From CAYJRW01 sp964372865 (GTDB taxonomy: Bacteria > Patescibacteriota > Minisyncoccia > Minisyncoccales > 2-12-FULL-40-12): 10,925 nucleotides of DNA. The notes beneath the pieces were generated by a model. The model made no database searches, had not been told where the DNA came from, and worked only from the letters and a program-made list of their open reading frames with translations. Positions 1-5,727 of this stretch are shown here, one piece after another; positions within the stretch are counted from its first letter, which is position 1, and every line of letters starts with the position of its first letter. A program made the position numbers and the translations under genes. The stretch is from assembly GCA_964372865.1 (NCBI GenBank), contig CAYJRW010000018.1, forward strand, positions 1 through 10,925, written 5' to 3'.

Positions 1-184
1 TAACTCCAACTGCATACTTTGTCCCTACAAATTTTGCCAAATTGTCTTCAAACTTGGAAACCTCCTCTCTCAAAATGAGAGCGCCTCTTTCCAGGCAATC
101 CCAAAAAGCGCTGACAAGTTCTCCTTTGTGCTCTTTGGCAAACCGCCGGTAGCTGTTGTTAATAAAATTTATGCGATACTCCAT
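1..184 (-). CDS. DegT/DnrJ/EryC1/StrS-type sugar aminotransferase, N-terminal part (cut by window edge)
   Basis: I translated the first 61 codons by hand from an ATG at 184-182 reading leftward; the frame is open to base 1. The peptide begins MEYRINFINNSYRRF and continues with the segments RGALILREEVSKFE and KFVGTKYAVGV. This matches the N-terminus of PLP-dependent sugar aminotransferases: a short helical lead, a G-x-(L/I)-I-L-G/R-x-x-V-x-x-F-E segment, then a G-T/S-K-Y-A-V-G-V strand that normally leads into NSGTDAL. The family transfers an amino group from glutamate to a keto-NDP-sugar. The catalytic lysine and the NSGT motif lie outside the window, so activity cannot be judged. Upstream in frame there is only a TGA (229-227) and no other ATG. 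No Shine-Dalgarno site lies at the usual distance; a promoter sits so that transcription would start at the ATG itself. Its glycan-cluster neighbours support a sugar role. The family call is firm, the sugar substrate unknown. Confidence 0.83.
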   Translation of the reverse strand, partial: MEYRINFINNSYRRFAKEHKGELVSAFWDCLERGALILREEVSKFEDNLAKFVGTKYAVGV

Positions 185-190
185 ATGTGA

Positions 191-219
191 AGTATATATT
201 GATTTTCTCCAAAAATCAA
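191..219 (-). promoter_or_regulatory. Sigma70-like promoter for the aminotransferase, predicted leaderless
   Basis: On the minus strand TTGATT (219-214) is followed after exactly 17 bases by TATACT (196-191), a 4/6 and 5/6 match to the -35 and -10 consensus. Counting seven bases downstream from the end of the -10 box puts +1 on the A of the ATG at 184. A leaderless mRNA would explain why no ribosome binding site is seen. The start site itself has not been measured. Confidence 0.6.
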
Positions 220-261
220 GGCATATTCAATTTACAGCTCCTAATGTTTTAAATAGCCGGA

Positions 262-267
262 AAGGAG
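262..267 (+). promoter_or_regulatory. Strong Shine-Dalgarno site of the PP2C-like gene
   Basis: AAGGAG lies nine bases before the ATG at 277 and fixes that start. It stands out because almost none of the other genes in the window has a recognisable Shine-Dalgarno site. Confidence 0.75.
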
Positions 268-276
268 AGTCGGCAA

Positions 277-1176
277 ATGAGGATAGAATGTCTGTATAGC
301 CAGGGCAGCGCGCCATATCGGGAAGACGGACTTGTTGCAACTCGGAACCTTTTTGGAGTTCTTGACGGCGTTAGCGCGCCGTATGCTCCCAAGTATCCGA
401 TTAAGAAGTTTAACGGGATGTCGGGTGGAGAGATGGTATCGCGGCTTTGCGAGCGCATATGCCATATCCAGCCAGACATGAACCTGCAACTGTTAATCCA
501 TCTTTTAAATGAAGCGGTTGGCAACGAACAACAATTTGGTGGCGTCTCTCGCGACGATGCTGGTGAGCTTGCCGGGGCCACGTTCGCTTTTGCGCAAATT
601 GAAGAGCAGATGATTACAGTCCTCCAGACAGGCGATTGTCTGGCAGTGATTGAGATTAAGAGCGGCGAACTCGTCGTAACCCCTAACCAGGTGCGGCATC
701 ATGACGAGCAAATGACTGCTCAAATTGAGTATATCCAGCGCCAAGTCGCGCAGGACCTGTTTGGTATGTTGCCAGAAAAAGTGCCAGAAGACAAGCGCGG
801 GAAGGTGCGAGACGAAATGTTAAACCGATTTTATGAGACGCTCCAAAGTGCCAGACGAGAAGCAGTCAATAAACCCGGCAGACAGCAAGGATACGGACTA
901 CTCAATGGCCAGCCAGAACTTCAGTATTTCCTTTGGGAAAAAAGTTTTTGGCACAATGGTGTGAGTACAATAATCCTTTTATCCGACGGCATCGTGCCGT
1001 GGACTATAATGAGGTCTGCGCACGATGAGGCGATCGGCCACATCGTGTTTAATGAGTTTAGGAATAACGGCCTTGCAGGACTCTTACTTCGGGCGCGCGG
1101 CATAGAAGCCCAGAACGCCGATACTGCCTATTTAGACCATGCCGCCGAAGCCACTGCAGTGGCTATTCAATTCTGA
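277..1176 (+). CDS. PP2C-like (PPM family) protein phosphatase domain protein
   Basis: The 299-residue protein fits a single PPM/PP2C domain. These metal-dependent enzymes remove phosphate from Ser/Thr, usually opposing Hanks-type kinases. Visible motifs, in family order: E16-D17-G18 in the first strand; D30-G31 in VLDGVSAPY, the usual metal-binding DG; SGGE at 49-52 opening the first helix; G100-A-T in the GATF strand; G119-D120 in the QTGDCLAVI strand; a helical insert with a YGLLNGQPEL segment around 205-215; and S236-D237-G238 in the ILLSDGIVPW strand. The last motif, normally D-(D/N)-x-T, reads A290-E-A-T293, so the usual second metal aspartate appears to be lost. There is no signal peptide or membrane segment, so it should be cytoplasmic. 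It is the only gene in this part on the plus strand, is somewhat GC-richer than its neighbours and has its own strong ribosome binding site and terminator. It therefore looks independent of the glycan operon. The fold is likely; catalytic competence is open. Confidence 0.72.
   Translation: MRIECLYSQGSAPYREDGLVATRNLFGVLDGVSAPYAPKYPIKKFNGMSGGEMVSRLCERICHIQPDMNLQLLIHLLNEAVGNEQQFGGVSRDDAGELAGATFAFAQIEEQMITVLQTGDCLAVIEIKSGELVVTPNQVRHHDEQMTAQIEYIQRQVAQDLFGMLPEKVPEDKRGKVRDEMLNRFYETLQSARREAVNKPGRQQGYGLLNGQPELQYFLWEKSFWHNGVSTIILLSDGIVPWTIMRSAHDEAIGHIVFNEFRNNGLAGLLLRARGIEAQNADTAYLDHAAEATAVAIQF
1149..1164. repeat. Perfect 16-bp palindrome inside the PP2C-like gene end
   Basis: AGCCACTGCAGTGGCT is a perfect inverted repeat covering codons of the C-terminal E-A-T-A-V-A segment, 10 bases before the stop codon. 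It may be chance, or an mRNA structure just upstream of the terminator. Confidence 0.4.
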
Positions 1177-1180
1177 TTTT

Positions 1181-1232
1181 AAAAAAACGCCCCGTTGGCA
1201 AGGCTGACGAGCAGCCTGCCGCGGGGTTTTCT
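1181..1232. terminator. Strong intrinsic terminator, probably bidirectional
   Basis: Stem pairs: CCCCG (1190-1194) with CGGGG (1222-1226), GGC (1197-1199) with GCC (1218-1220), AGGCTG (1201-1206) with CAGCCT (1212-1217). The loop is ACGAG, with A1200 bulged and TT opposite G1221. On the plus strand TTTTCTT follows the stem, closing the PP2C-like gene whose stop is at 1174-1176. On the minus strand the seven A residues at 1181-1187 become a U-tract, so it can also end the leftward E1 operon, whose last stop is at 1285-1283. The 50 bases between that stop and the hairpin hold nothing else I can recognise. Confidence 0.88.
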
Positions 1233-1282
1233 TATTTACTAAAAAATATGCTAAGCTCCCTATACCATTTTCTTCTAAACCG

Positions 1283-2260
1283 TTATCGCATTATCTTCTG
1301 GGCCGCAGAGACAATATCTTTTGAGGTTATATAATAAGCTTTTTCTAAGGTTCGACTCATGGGAGCTGGCGTGTCTGGCAAACACACCCTGACAGCCGGC
1401 GCTTTCATGCGAAAGCGCTCCTCTGACACCCGAGCTAAAATTTCTCCAGCCACACTGCCCGTGCACCAAGCAGCTTCGGTTACAAGCAATCTACGAGTTT
1501 TCTTCAAAGAGCTGATTATCAATTTCATATCAAGGGGCTTAACCGTCCTCACATCAATTACTTCAGCTGAAACTCCTTGTTTTGCCAGTTCTTTAGCAGC
1601 CTTCATTGCTTCTTTTGCCATATACGAGACAGCCACGATTGTTACGTCCTGCCCTCGCCTTCTAATGATTCCTTTACCAATAGGCACTTTGTATATTTTC
1701 TTTGGCACTTCTCCTTTATCTGAATACAGCCAGCGGTCGTCAATATAAACCACGGGGTTGTTGTCCAAAATTGCCGCTATCATCAGCCCTTTTGCGTCAT
1801 AAGGAGTTGAGGGCATTACTACCTTTAACCCGGGGAGATGGGCAAACAAAGCTTGCAACGCTTGCGAGTGTTGAGCTCCTTGTTCTTTCCCTCGGTTAAT
1901 CACTCCCCAGATTACCATTGGCACCATTGACCTTCCTCCAAACATATAATACCAGTTAGCCGCTTCATTGATAATTGGTTCCAATCCATAGACCATAAAA
2001 TCTAATCTTGGATGTATAACCACAGGCCTCATGCCGGCTATTGCCGCCCCTACCCCAGCTCCGGTCATGGCAGCTTCTGAAACGGGCGGATCAATCACCC
2101 TGTCTTCACCAAATCTTTTGAGCAAACCATCGCAAGTTTTCGCTACGTACCAAGGGCTTTTTGAACCTTGGCCTAAAACAAACACAGAGCTGTCTTTTGC
2201 CATCATTTGATGCAAGGCTTCGTTAATGGCTAAGGCGAAGGAAAGTTTACGCAAAGACAT
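1283..2260 (-). CDS. TPP-dependent 2-oxoacid dehydrogenase-type E1 component, beta subunit
   Basis: The protein (325 residues from ATG 2260) has a transketolase-like pyrimidine-binding domain (about 1-180) and a C-terminal transketolase domain (about 195-315), the usual size and layout of E1 beta (pyruvate/acetoin/branched-chain type). E62 in PPVSEAAMTG matches the glutamate that activates the thiamine aminopyrimidine. H131 in the GAQHSQAL segment matches the conserved E1 beta active-site histidine. The E1-typical segments DFMVYGLEPIINEAANW, LPGLKVVMPS, VIDVRTVKPLD and TEAAW are also present. With its alpha partner it should decarboxylate a 2-oxoacid on TPP and hand on the two-carbon (or larger) unit. 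The gene overlaps the alpha-subunit stop by 14 bases from the ATG, implying translational coupling. A GTG 15 bases further out (2275) is an alternative; I prefer the ATG because MSLRKLSFALAINEAL resembles the normal N-terminus. No E2 or E3 gene is nearby, so a sugar- or acyl-modifying role is possible. Confidence 0.88.
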   Translation of the reverse strand: MSLRKLSFALAINEALHQMMAKDSSVFVLGQGSKSPWYVAKTCDGLLKRFGEDRVIDPPVSEAAMTGAGVGAAIAGMRPVVIHPRLDFMVYGLEPIINEAANWYYMFGGRSMVPMVIWGVINRGKEQGAQHSQALQALFAHLPGLKVVMPSTPYDAKGLMIAAILDNNPVVYIDDRWLYSDKGEVPKKIYKVPIGKGIIRRRGQDVTIVAVSYMAKEAMKAAKELAKQGVSAEVIDVRTVKPLDMKLIISSLKKTRRLLVTEAAWCTGSVAGEILARVSEERFRMKAPAVRVCLPDTPAPMSRTLEKAYYITSKDIVSAAQKIMR

Positions 2261-3218
2261 ATTTTTGTAGCTCACTGGTCTTGGGGTAGGCGCTTTTTTG
2301 CGCGAAGATATGCGCGGCCTGCACCTCTCTTTTCGCTTTTTCCTTTAATGCTGCTATTTCTCTTCCTGAAACTTTTCGCTGTTTCAAAACCCTTTCAAAC
2401 AGAATCAAGGGATCTTTCTTTTTCCATTGTTCAATTTCTTTTTTGGGCCTGACATCTGTATGGTATCCTTGAATATTGTCATCCGGTCCCACGTGACCCC
2501 GCAACCTGTAAGTTCTAAACTCCACAAACACTGGACCTTTGCCTCTCAAAAGATAATCTCTGGCTTTTTTTGCGGTTTCAAACACTTTCAAAACATCGTT
2601 GCCGTTAACGCGAAAACTTAAAATTTTAAAAGGTTTGGCAACCTCCCAAATATTGTCAGCTGCCCGAAACTCCAGCAAAGGCAGGTGCGTAGAATAAAAG
2701 TTATTTTCGCAAGCAAAAAGTACGGGAAGTTTATACAAAGAGGCAATGTTCAAGGACTCATACAATATCCCTTCTGAGGTTGCGCCGTCGCCAAAAAAAC
2801 TGACCACTGCTCTTTTCTCTCTTTTAATTTTTGCGGATAGAGCTGCTCCCACCGCCAAAGATACGGTCCCTGCCACCATCGGAGTAGAGCCCATAAAACT
2901 TACTTCCGGTGCTATCACATGCATTGACCCGCCTCTGCCACGGGAGCATCCAGTTTCTTTCCCATAAATTTCAGCCATCAGCTTTTTTATCTCTCCGCCC
3001 TTTGCCAGGTAATGCCCGTGCGAACGATGATAACCAAAAGCTATGTCTTGTTTTTTTAAAGCGGCTGACACTCCCACTGCGATGGCTTCCTCGCCGGAAT
3101 ACAAATGACAAGGAGTGCCAACTATCCCTGACAAAATTGGCTCTACCAAACTCTCTTCAAAAAGCCGAATGCGGAGCATCTGGTGATACAGATTTTTTAA
3201 AAAAGCTTTTGGAAACAT
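2247..3218 (-). CDS. TPP-dependent 2-oxoacid dehydrogenase-type E1 component, alpha subunit
   Basis: This 323-residue protein is a standard-length E1 alpha. It binds the diphosphate of TPP: G143-D-G145 through N172-N173 is the classic TPP/Mg motif (GDG, about 28 residues, NN). H67 in the YHRSHGHYL segment and the H in RLRGHVGPDD correspond to conserved active-site and loop residues. The serine that mammalian PDH kinase phosphorylates after GH is a valine here. SRGRGGSMH (92-100) matches the family's substrate/phosphate loop. The C-terminal 40 residues are charged and helical. The gene starts four bases after the stop of the phosphoglycosyl transferase and overlaps the beta gene, so the three form one leftward unit. 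No lipoyl E2 or E3 is present. The subfamily looks like stand-alone E1 pairs in polysaccharide and natural-product clusters rather than a full PDH complex; that subfamily placement is inference. Confidence 0.9.
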   Translation of the reverse strand: MFPKAFLKNLYHQMLRIRLFEESLVEPILSGIVGTPCHLYSGEEAIAVGVSAALKKQDIAFGYHRSHGHYLAKGGEIKKLMAEIYGKETGCSRGRGGSMHVIAPEVSFMGSTPMVAGTVSLAVGAALSAKIKREKRAVVSFFGDGATSEGILYESLNIASLYKLPVLFACENNFYSTHLPLLEFRAADNIWEVAKPFKILSFRVNGNDVLKVFETAKKARDYLLRGKGPVFVEFRTYRLRGHVGPDDNIQGYHTDVRPKKEIEQWKKKDPLILFERVLKQRKVSGREIAALKEKAKREVQAAHIFAQKSAYPKTSELQKYVFA

Positions 3219-3222
3219 TAAT

Positions 3223-3816
3223 CTATTGAAAAATTTTTAATATTGTTTTGGAAATTATTTTCAGGTCAAGCCAGAAAGAGCGATTTTTCACGTATGCTAT
3301 CTGAAGCCGCTTTTTTTCAGGCCATATCTTTTCCTGGTATGCCTTTTCGGGGTCTGGACTGCCTCTTAAAATTTCGCTTTCGTGAAAATTCCACAAAGAG
3401 GCTAAATCAGTCATGCCCGGCCGTATAGAAAGAATAGCATTTCTTTCCTCATCTGTCATCATATCAACGTACATTTTAACTTCGGGCCTGGGACCTACCA
3501 AACTCATTTCTCCCTTCAAAACGTTAATCAGTTGCGGCAGCTCATCCAGCTGGTATTTTTTTAGAAAATGGCCAACTTTCAGTAATCTTGGATCGTCGCC
3601 TGCTGTTGAAAGACCTCCCAATTTTTCGGCGTCTGGCACCATTGTCCTGAACTTAAAAATCCTGAAAGGTTTTCCTTCTTTGCCAATTCTCACTCCCCTG
3701 TAAAAAACGGGCCCCGGCGACTCCATTTTTATCAAAAAAGCAATCGCGAAAAACAAGGACAACATCACAATCAGTCCAAATAAGGAAAATGTAAAATCAA
3801 ATAATCTCTTTATCAT
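3223..3816 (-). CDS. Small bacterial sugar transferase (PglC-type monotopic phosphoglycosyl transferase)
   Basis: It should start glycan assembly by moving a phosphosugar from an NDP-sugar to undecaprenyl phosphate at the inner face of the cytoplasmic membrane. At 197 residues it is the minimal catalytic form (PF02397, like PglC), without the extra membrane domain of WbaP/WcaJ. Visible in order: a reentrant hydrophobic helix at about 8-29, SPGP (33-36), KFRTM (55-59), the catalytic D91-E92 in YQLDELPQL, MSLVGPRPE (104-112), and RPGMTDLASL further on. All catalytic residues of the family are present. The start ATG at 3816 has only AT-rich sequence ahead of it and no Shine-Dalgarno site. An 80-base gap with a large palindrome separates it from the upstream GT2 gene, so it may head its own transcript with the E1 pair. 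The sugar specificity cannot be read from sequence. Confidence 0.93.
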   Translation of the reverse strand: MIKRLFDFTFSLFGLIVMLSLFFAIAFLIKMESPGPVFYRGVRIGKEGKPFRIFKFRTMVPDAEKLGGLSTAGDDPRLLKVGHFLKKYQLDELPQLINVLKGEMSLVGPRPEVKMYVDMMTDEERNAILSIRPGMTDLASLWNFHESEILRGSPDPEKAYQEKIWPEKKRLQIAYVKNRSFWLDLKIISKTILKIFQ

Positions 3817-3848
3817 ATATTTATATTTAATATTTAAATCTCATTTAA

Positions 3849-3882
3849 TACATATAATTTTGCCATGGCATTTTTATATGTA
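3849..3882. repeat. 34-bp interrupted palindrome between GT2 and sugar transferase genes
   Basis: Centred between 3865 and 3866 is TGCCA|TGGCA, flanked on both sides by TTT (unpaired) and then by 9-base arms TACATATAA (3849-3857) and TTATATGTA (3874-3882). Fourteen of 17 positions pair and the three mismatches form one symmetric block. It sits 33 bases upstream of the sugar transferase ATG and 15 bases after the GT2 stop. It has no U-tract on the minus strand, so it looks more like an operator or processing site than a terminator. The rest of the gap (3817-3896) is AT-rich with no clear promoter. Confidence 0.6.
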
Positions 3883-3896
3883 AGGTTGTTGTGTTT

Positions 3897-4832
3897 TTAG
3901 CGAAGTAATTTGAATAAGCCCAAAGCAGAACCTAAACCATAGCCAAAATGCCGGGCCCCAAAAGCAAAAGGCAATATAAAGAACAACCTTAAATCCTTTT
4001 CTCTAAAAGCAATCTGCAGAGAAAAAAACAAAGAGAACAAAATATATGGCCAAAAGGTAATGGGCAAAGTCAAAATAAAAATCAGTGGAATATAGTGCCT
4101 TAATTTAAAGGGCATTCTGACAAATTTTAAGGGCAAAATGGCCCAGATGCCATCCTGAATATTGTGCAAGAAAAAATCAAAAATAGTGGTCTTCGGATAG
4201 TAATAAGAAACAATGTCAGGATGCAAAATAATTTTTCCGCCTGCCGATTTCAACCGCAAATTGAATTCCAAGTCCTGGCTTCGTATGAGATTTTCGTTAA
4301 AAAAACCTATTTTGTCAAAGACCTCTCTTTTGTAGCATCCGCCAAAAACCGTATCTACTTCTTTGACTTTTGCTGTACCCACCCTAAAATCTGAGGAAGC
4401 TCCAAATATGTGAGAAATCGTCAGGGCAATTGCTTTAGCGACAATTGTATTTTCCTTAGGAAGTGTCTTCATCCTGCCTCCAATATTATCGGCATTATGT
4501 TCGCGCAGATACTTCACGCATTTTGAAACATAGTCCTTTTCATAACCTGCATGCGCATCCATCCTAATTATCACTACTCCCTGGCTGTTTTTTATTCCAA
4601 TATTCAAGCCAAAAGGAGTATATTTTTTAGGATTATCCAGCAACCTTAAATTTCCAATTTTTGATTTCCAATTTTCAATTATTTCTCTGGTTTTGTCTGA
4701 GGAGCTTCCATCAACAACTAAAACTTCCGTTTTATCTTTGGGATAATCCTGTTCTAAAATTGTCTCCAGGCACTTGCCAATGTAGCTTTCCTCATTTCTG
4801 CAAGGAATTATTATTGAGACAATGGGAGTCAT
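3897..4832 (-). CDS. Family 2 glycosyltransferase with C-terminal membrane segments (ExoA-like)
   Basis: The 311-residue protein has an N-terminal GT-A domain (about 1-225). Its motifs are SIIIPCRNEE (6-15), the UDP-contacting VVDGSSSDKT (39-48), a DXD-type D92-A-H94 in IIRMDAHAG, GGCYKREVF (164-172), and Q186-D-L-E189, matching the catalytic ED/QD-x-E box. The C-terminal third has an amphipathic stretch and two or three hydrophobic helices (about 245-300), so the enzyme is membrane-attached and probably acts on a lipid-linked glycan. The arrangement resembles succinoglycan-type ExoA transferases. The gene begins at ATG 4832 with no Shine-Dalgarno site. Upstream lies an apparent leftover of another GT2 start and a structured GC-rich element, so this gene's 5' end looks rearranged. 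Donor and acceptor are unknown. Confidence 0.9.
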   Translation of the reverse strand: MTPIVSIIIPCRNEESYIGKCLETILEQDYPKDKTEVLVVDGSSSDKTREIIENWKSKIGNLRLLDNPKKYTPFGLNIGIKNSQGVVIIRMDAHAGYEKDYVSKCVKYLREHNADNIGGRMKTLPKENTIVAKAIALTISHIFGASSDFRVGTAKVKEVDTVFGGCYKREVFDKIGFFNENLIRSQDLEFNLRLKSAGGKIILHPDIVSYYYPKTTIFDFFLHNIQDGIWAILPLKFVRMPFKLRHYIPLIFILTLPITFWPYILFSLFFSLQIAFREKDLRLFFILPFAFGARHFGYGLGSALGLFKLLR

Positions 4833-4853
4833 AATTTATTTATTGCTATTTTT

Positions 4854-4906
4854 CTTCGTTCGCGCAAGCGAGCGTCATCAAGCGCAGTGTGCGAGATGAA
4901 ACGAAG
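4854..4906. repeat. GC-rich multi-hairpin intergenic element
   Basis: In an AT-rich gap, this 53-base block is markedly GC-rich and folds as a branched structure. The right arm GATGAAACGAAG (4895-4906) pairs with CTTCGTT (4854-4860) plus TCATC (4875-4879). The 14 bases between the two left pieces contain CGC-GCAA-GCG (a GNRA-type loop), and the centre contains CGCA-GTG-TGCG. It resembles a REP/MITE-like or structured-RNA repeat. I see no second copy in this window, so its family is unknown. Confidence 0.5.
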
Positions 4907-4955
4907 TCTCAGCGAGCCTGCAAGGAATAATAATTGAAACGTATTCAAATACCAT
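4878..4955 (-). pseudogene. Vestigial GT2 start (25 codons)
   Basis: An ATG at 4955, one base after the methyltransferase stop, opens a frame reading MVFEYVSIIIPCR and then unrelated LAETSFHLAHCA before two consecutive TGA codons (the first at 4880-4878). VSIIIPCR is the signature first strand of GT2 enzymes and is identical to residues 5-12 of the intact GT2 gene. Its DNA lies exactly 120 bases upstream and in the same frame. After PCR the sequence changes into the GC-rich element, so I read this as the stump of a GT2 gene truncated or displaced by an insertion or recombination event. Confidence 0.5.
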
Positions 4956-4956
4956 A

Positions 4957-5727
4957 TCACTTTTTCAGACCGCTAAAAATAAATACTACTTTAAAAGCGT
5001 AATTTCTCAGAAAAGGCAACCTCAATAATATTCTATCAATAAATTCCAGTGAGTTTAATAATAATCTTCCCCCGATTAACTTCAAAAAAGGAAATGCCAG
5101 CCAGGAAGTTAAGTGAAAATAGTAAACTTTAATGTTGCTAAAGTATTTTTTTGCTTCCTCCAAGTCCTTATTTTGAAAAATATGCTCTGTCGCCCACTCT
5201 GTTCTTTTGCCGGTTAGTTTATTTAATTTTCTTCTTAAATTAGTAAAGGGGTTATGGCCAAATGTCTCAACGCCAATTAAAACGCCTTTTGGTTTCAAAA
5301 CACGAGCCAGCTCTGGATATGCCTGCCTCAAATCAATTGAAGAGAAGGCTGCGCCGTCAAAAATAACTTCAAAAGAATTTTCTGGAAAATCCATTTTTTC
5401 GCAATCCATTTTCAAAAATTCAACCTTTTCCCATACTCCTCCTTTTTTTGCCCCTTCTTTGGCTACTTGTAACGATTTTTCCGATAAGTCAATACCAATT
5501 ACTTTTTCAGCTCCTATCTTGGCAATCTCTATAGCGTGAATGCCGTTGCCGCAGCCGTAATCCAAAACAACTTTACCTTTGCAGTAATTTCCAAGTAATT
5601 TATAAAGAAACTGATAACTGCCTAAAATCAACGGTTCAAACCCCTCGAAATCGCCAGTTTGCAAGTGACGCCCTGCAAGGGCTTGCTTATCATAATATTC
5701 AATTTCTGCTTTTTTCCTTGGCTCCAT
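4957..5727 (-). CDS. Class I SAM-dependent methyltransferase
   Basis: This 256-residue protein has a Rossmann-type methyltransferase core. Motif I is VLDYGCGNG (54-62), the acidic residue ending strand 2 is D80 in GIDLS, the region around MDCEKMDFPENSF contains motif II/III, and ARVLKPKG is the post-motif typical of the Methyltransf_11/25 group. It would move a methyl group from S-adenosylmethionine to a hydroxyl, amine or carboxyl group, here most likely of a sugar in the glycan. The C-terminal 50 residues (WLAFPFLKLIGG onward) are unusually hydrophobic and could touch the membrane or a lipid-linked acceptor. Its ATG lies inside the last 29 bases of the ligase gene in another frame, implying translational coupling; there is no clear Shine-Dalgarno site. 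The substrate is unknown. Confidence 0.88.
   Translation of the reverse strand: MEPRKKAEIEYYDKQALAGRHLQTGDFEGFEPLILGSYQFLYKLLGNYCKGKVVLDYGCGNGIHAIEIAKIGAEKVIGIDLSEKSLQVAKEGAKKGGVWEKVEFLKMDCEKMDFPENSFEVIFDGAAFSSIDLRQAYPELARVLKPKGVLIGVETFGHNPFTNLRRKLNKLTGKRTEWATEHIFQNKDLEEAKKYFSNIKVYYFHLTSWLAFPFLKLIGGRLLLNSLEFIDRILLRLPFLRNYAFKVVFIFSGLKK

Noticed and set aside
200..254. A plus-strand promoter for the PP2C-like gene
   Set aside because: Candidate boxes (TTCAAT at 226-231 with TTAAAT at 249-254) match poorly and several equally weak alternatives exist, so I did not annotate one.
1359..1748. Plus-strand open frame opposite the E1 beta gene
   Set aside because: It lies wholly antisense to a gene with clear family motifs, shows no recognisable motif and has no ribosome binding site. 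The same reasoning removes the plus-strand frames at 1702-1899, 2427-2621, 2746-2967, 2909-3229, 3243-3428, 3413-3703, 4164-4394, 5207-5539, 6342-6644 and 10543-10755.
1283..3218. A complete pyruvate dehydrogenase operon
   Set aside because: Only E1 alpha and beta are present. The downstream side is closed by a terminator and the upstream gene is a sugar transferase; no lipoyl E2 or FAD-dependent E3 is seen.
3849..3882. Terminator for the GT2 gene
   Set aside because: The stem is AT-rich with a three-base internal mismatch, and no U-tract follows on the minus strand.
4798..4940. CRISPR-like or transposon target-site duplication reading of the 23-base repeats
   Set aside because: There are only two copies, and their three differences are all synonymous for a GT2 motif, so shared coding ancestry explains them better. 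No transposase or spacer array is present.
4832..4955. TGA read as an amino acid (alternative code), joining the fossil GT2 start to the intact gene
   Set aside because: Even with both TGA codons read through, an in-frame TAA follows before the ATG at 4832. TGA also ends the neighbouring methyltransferase and the PP2C-like gene in sensible places.
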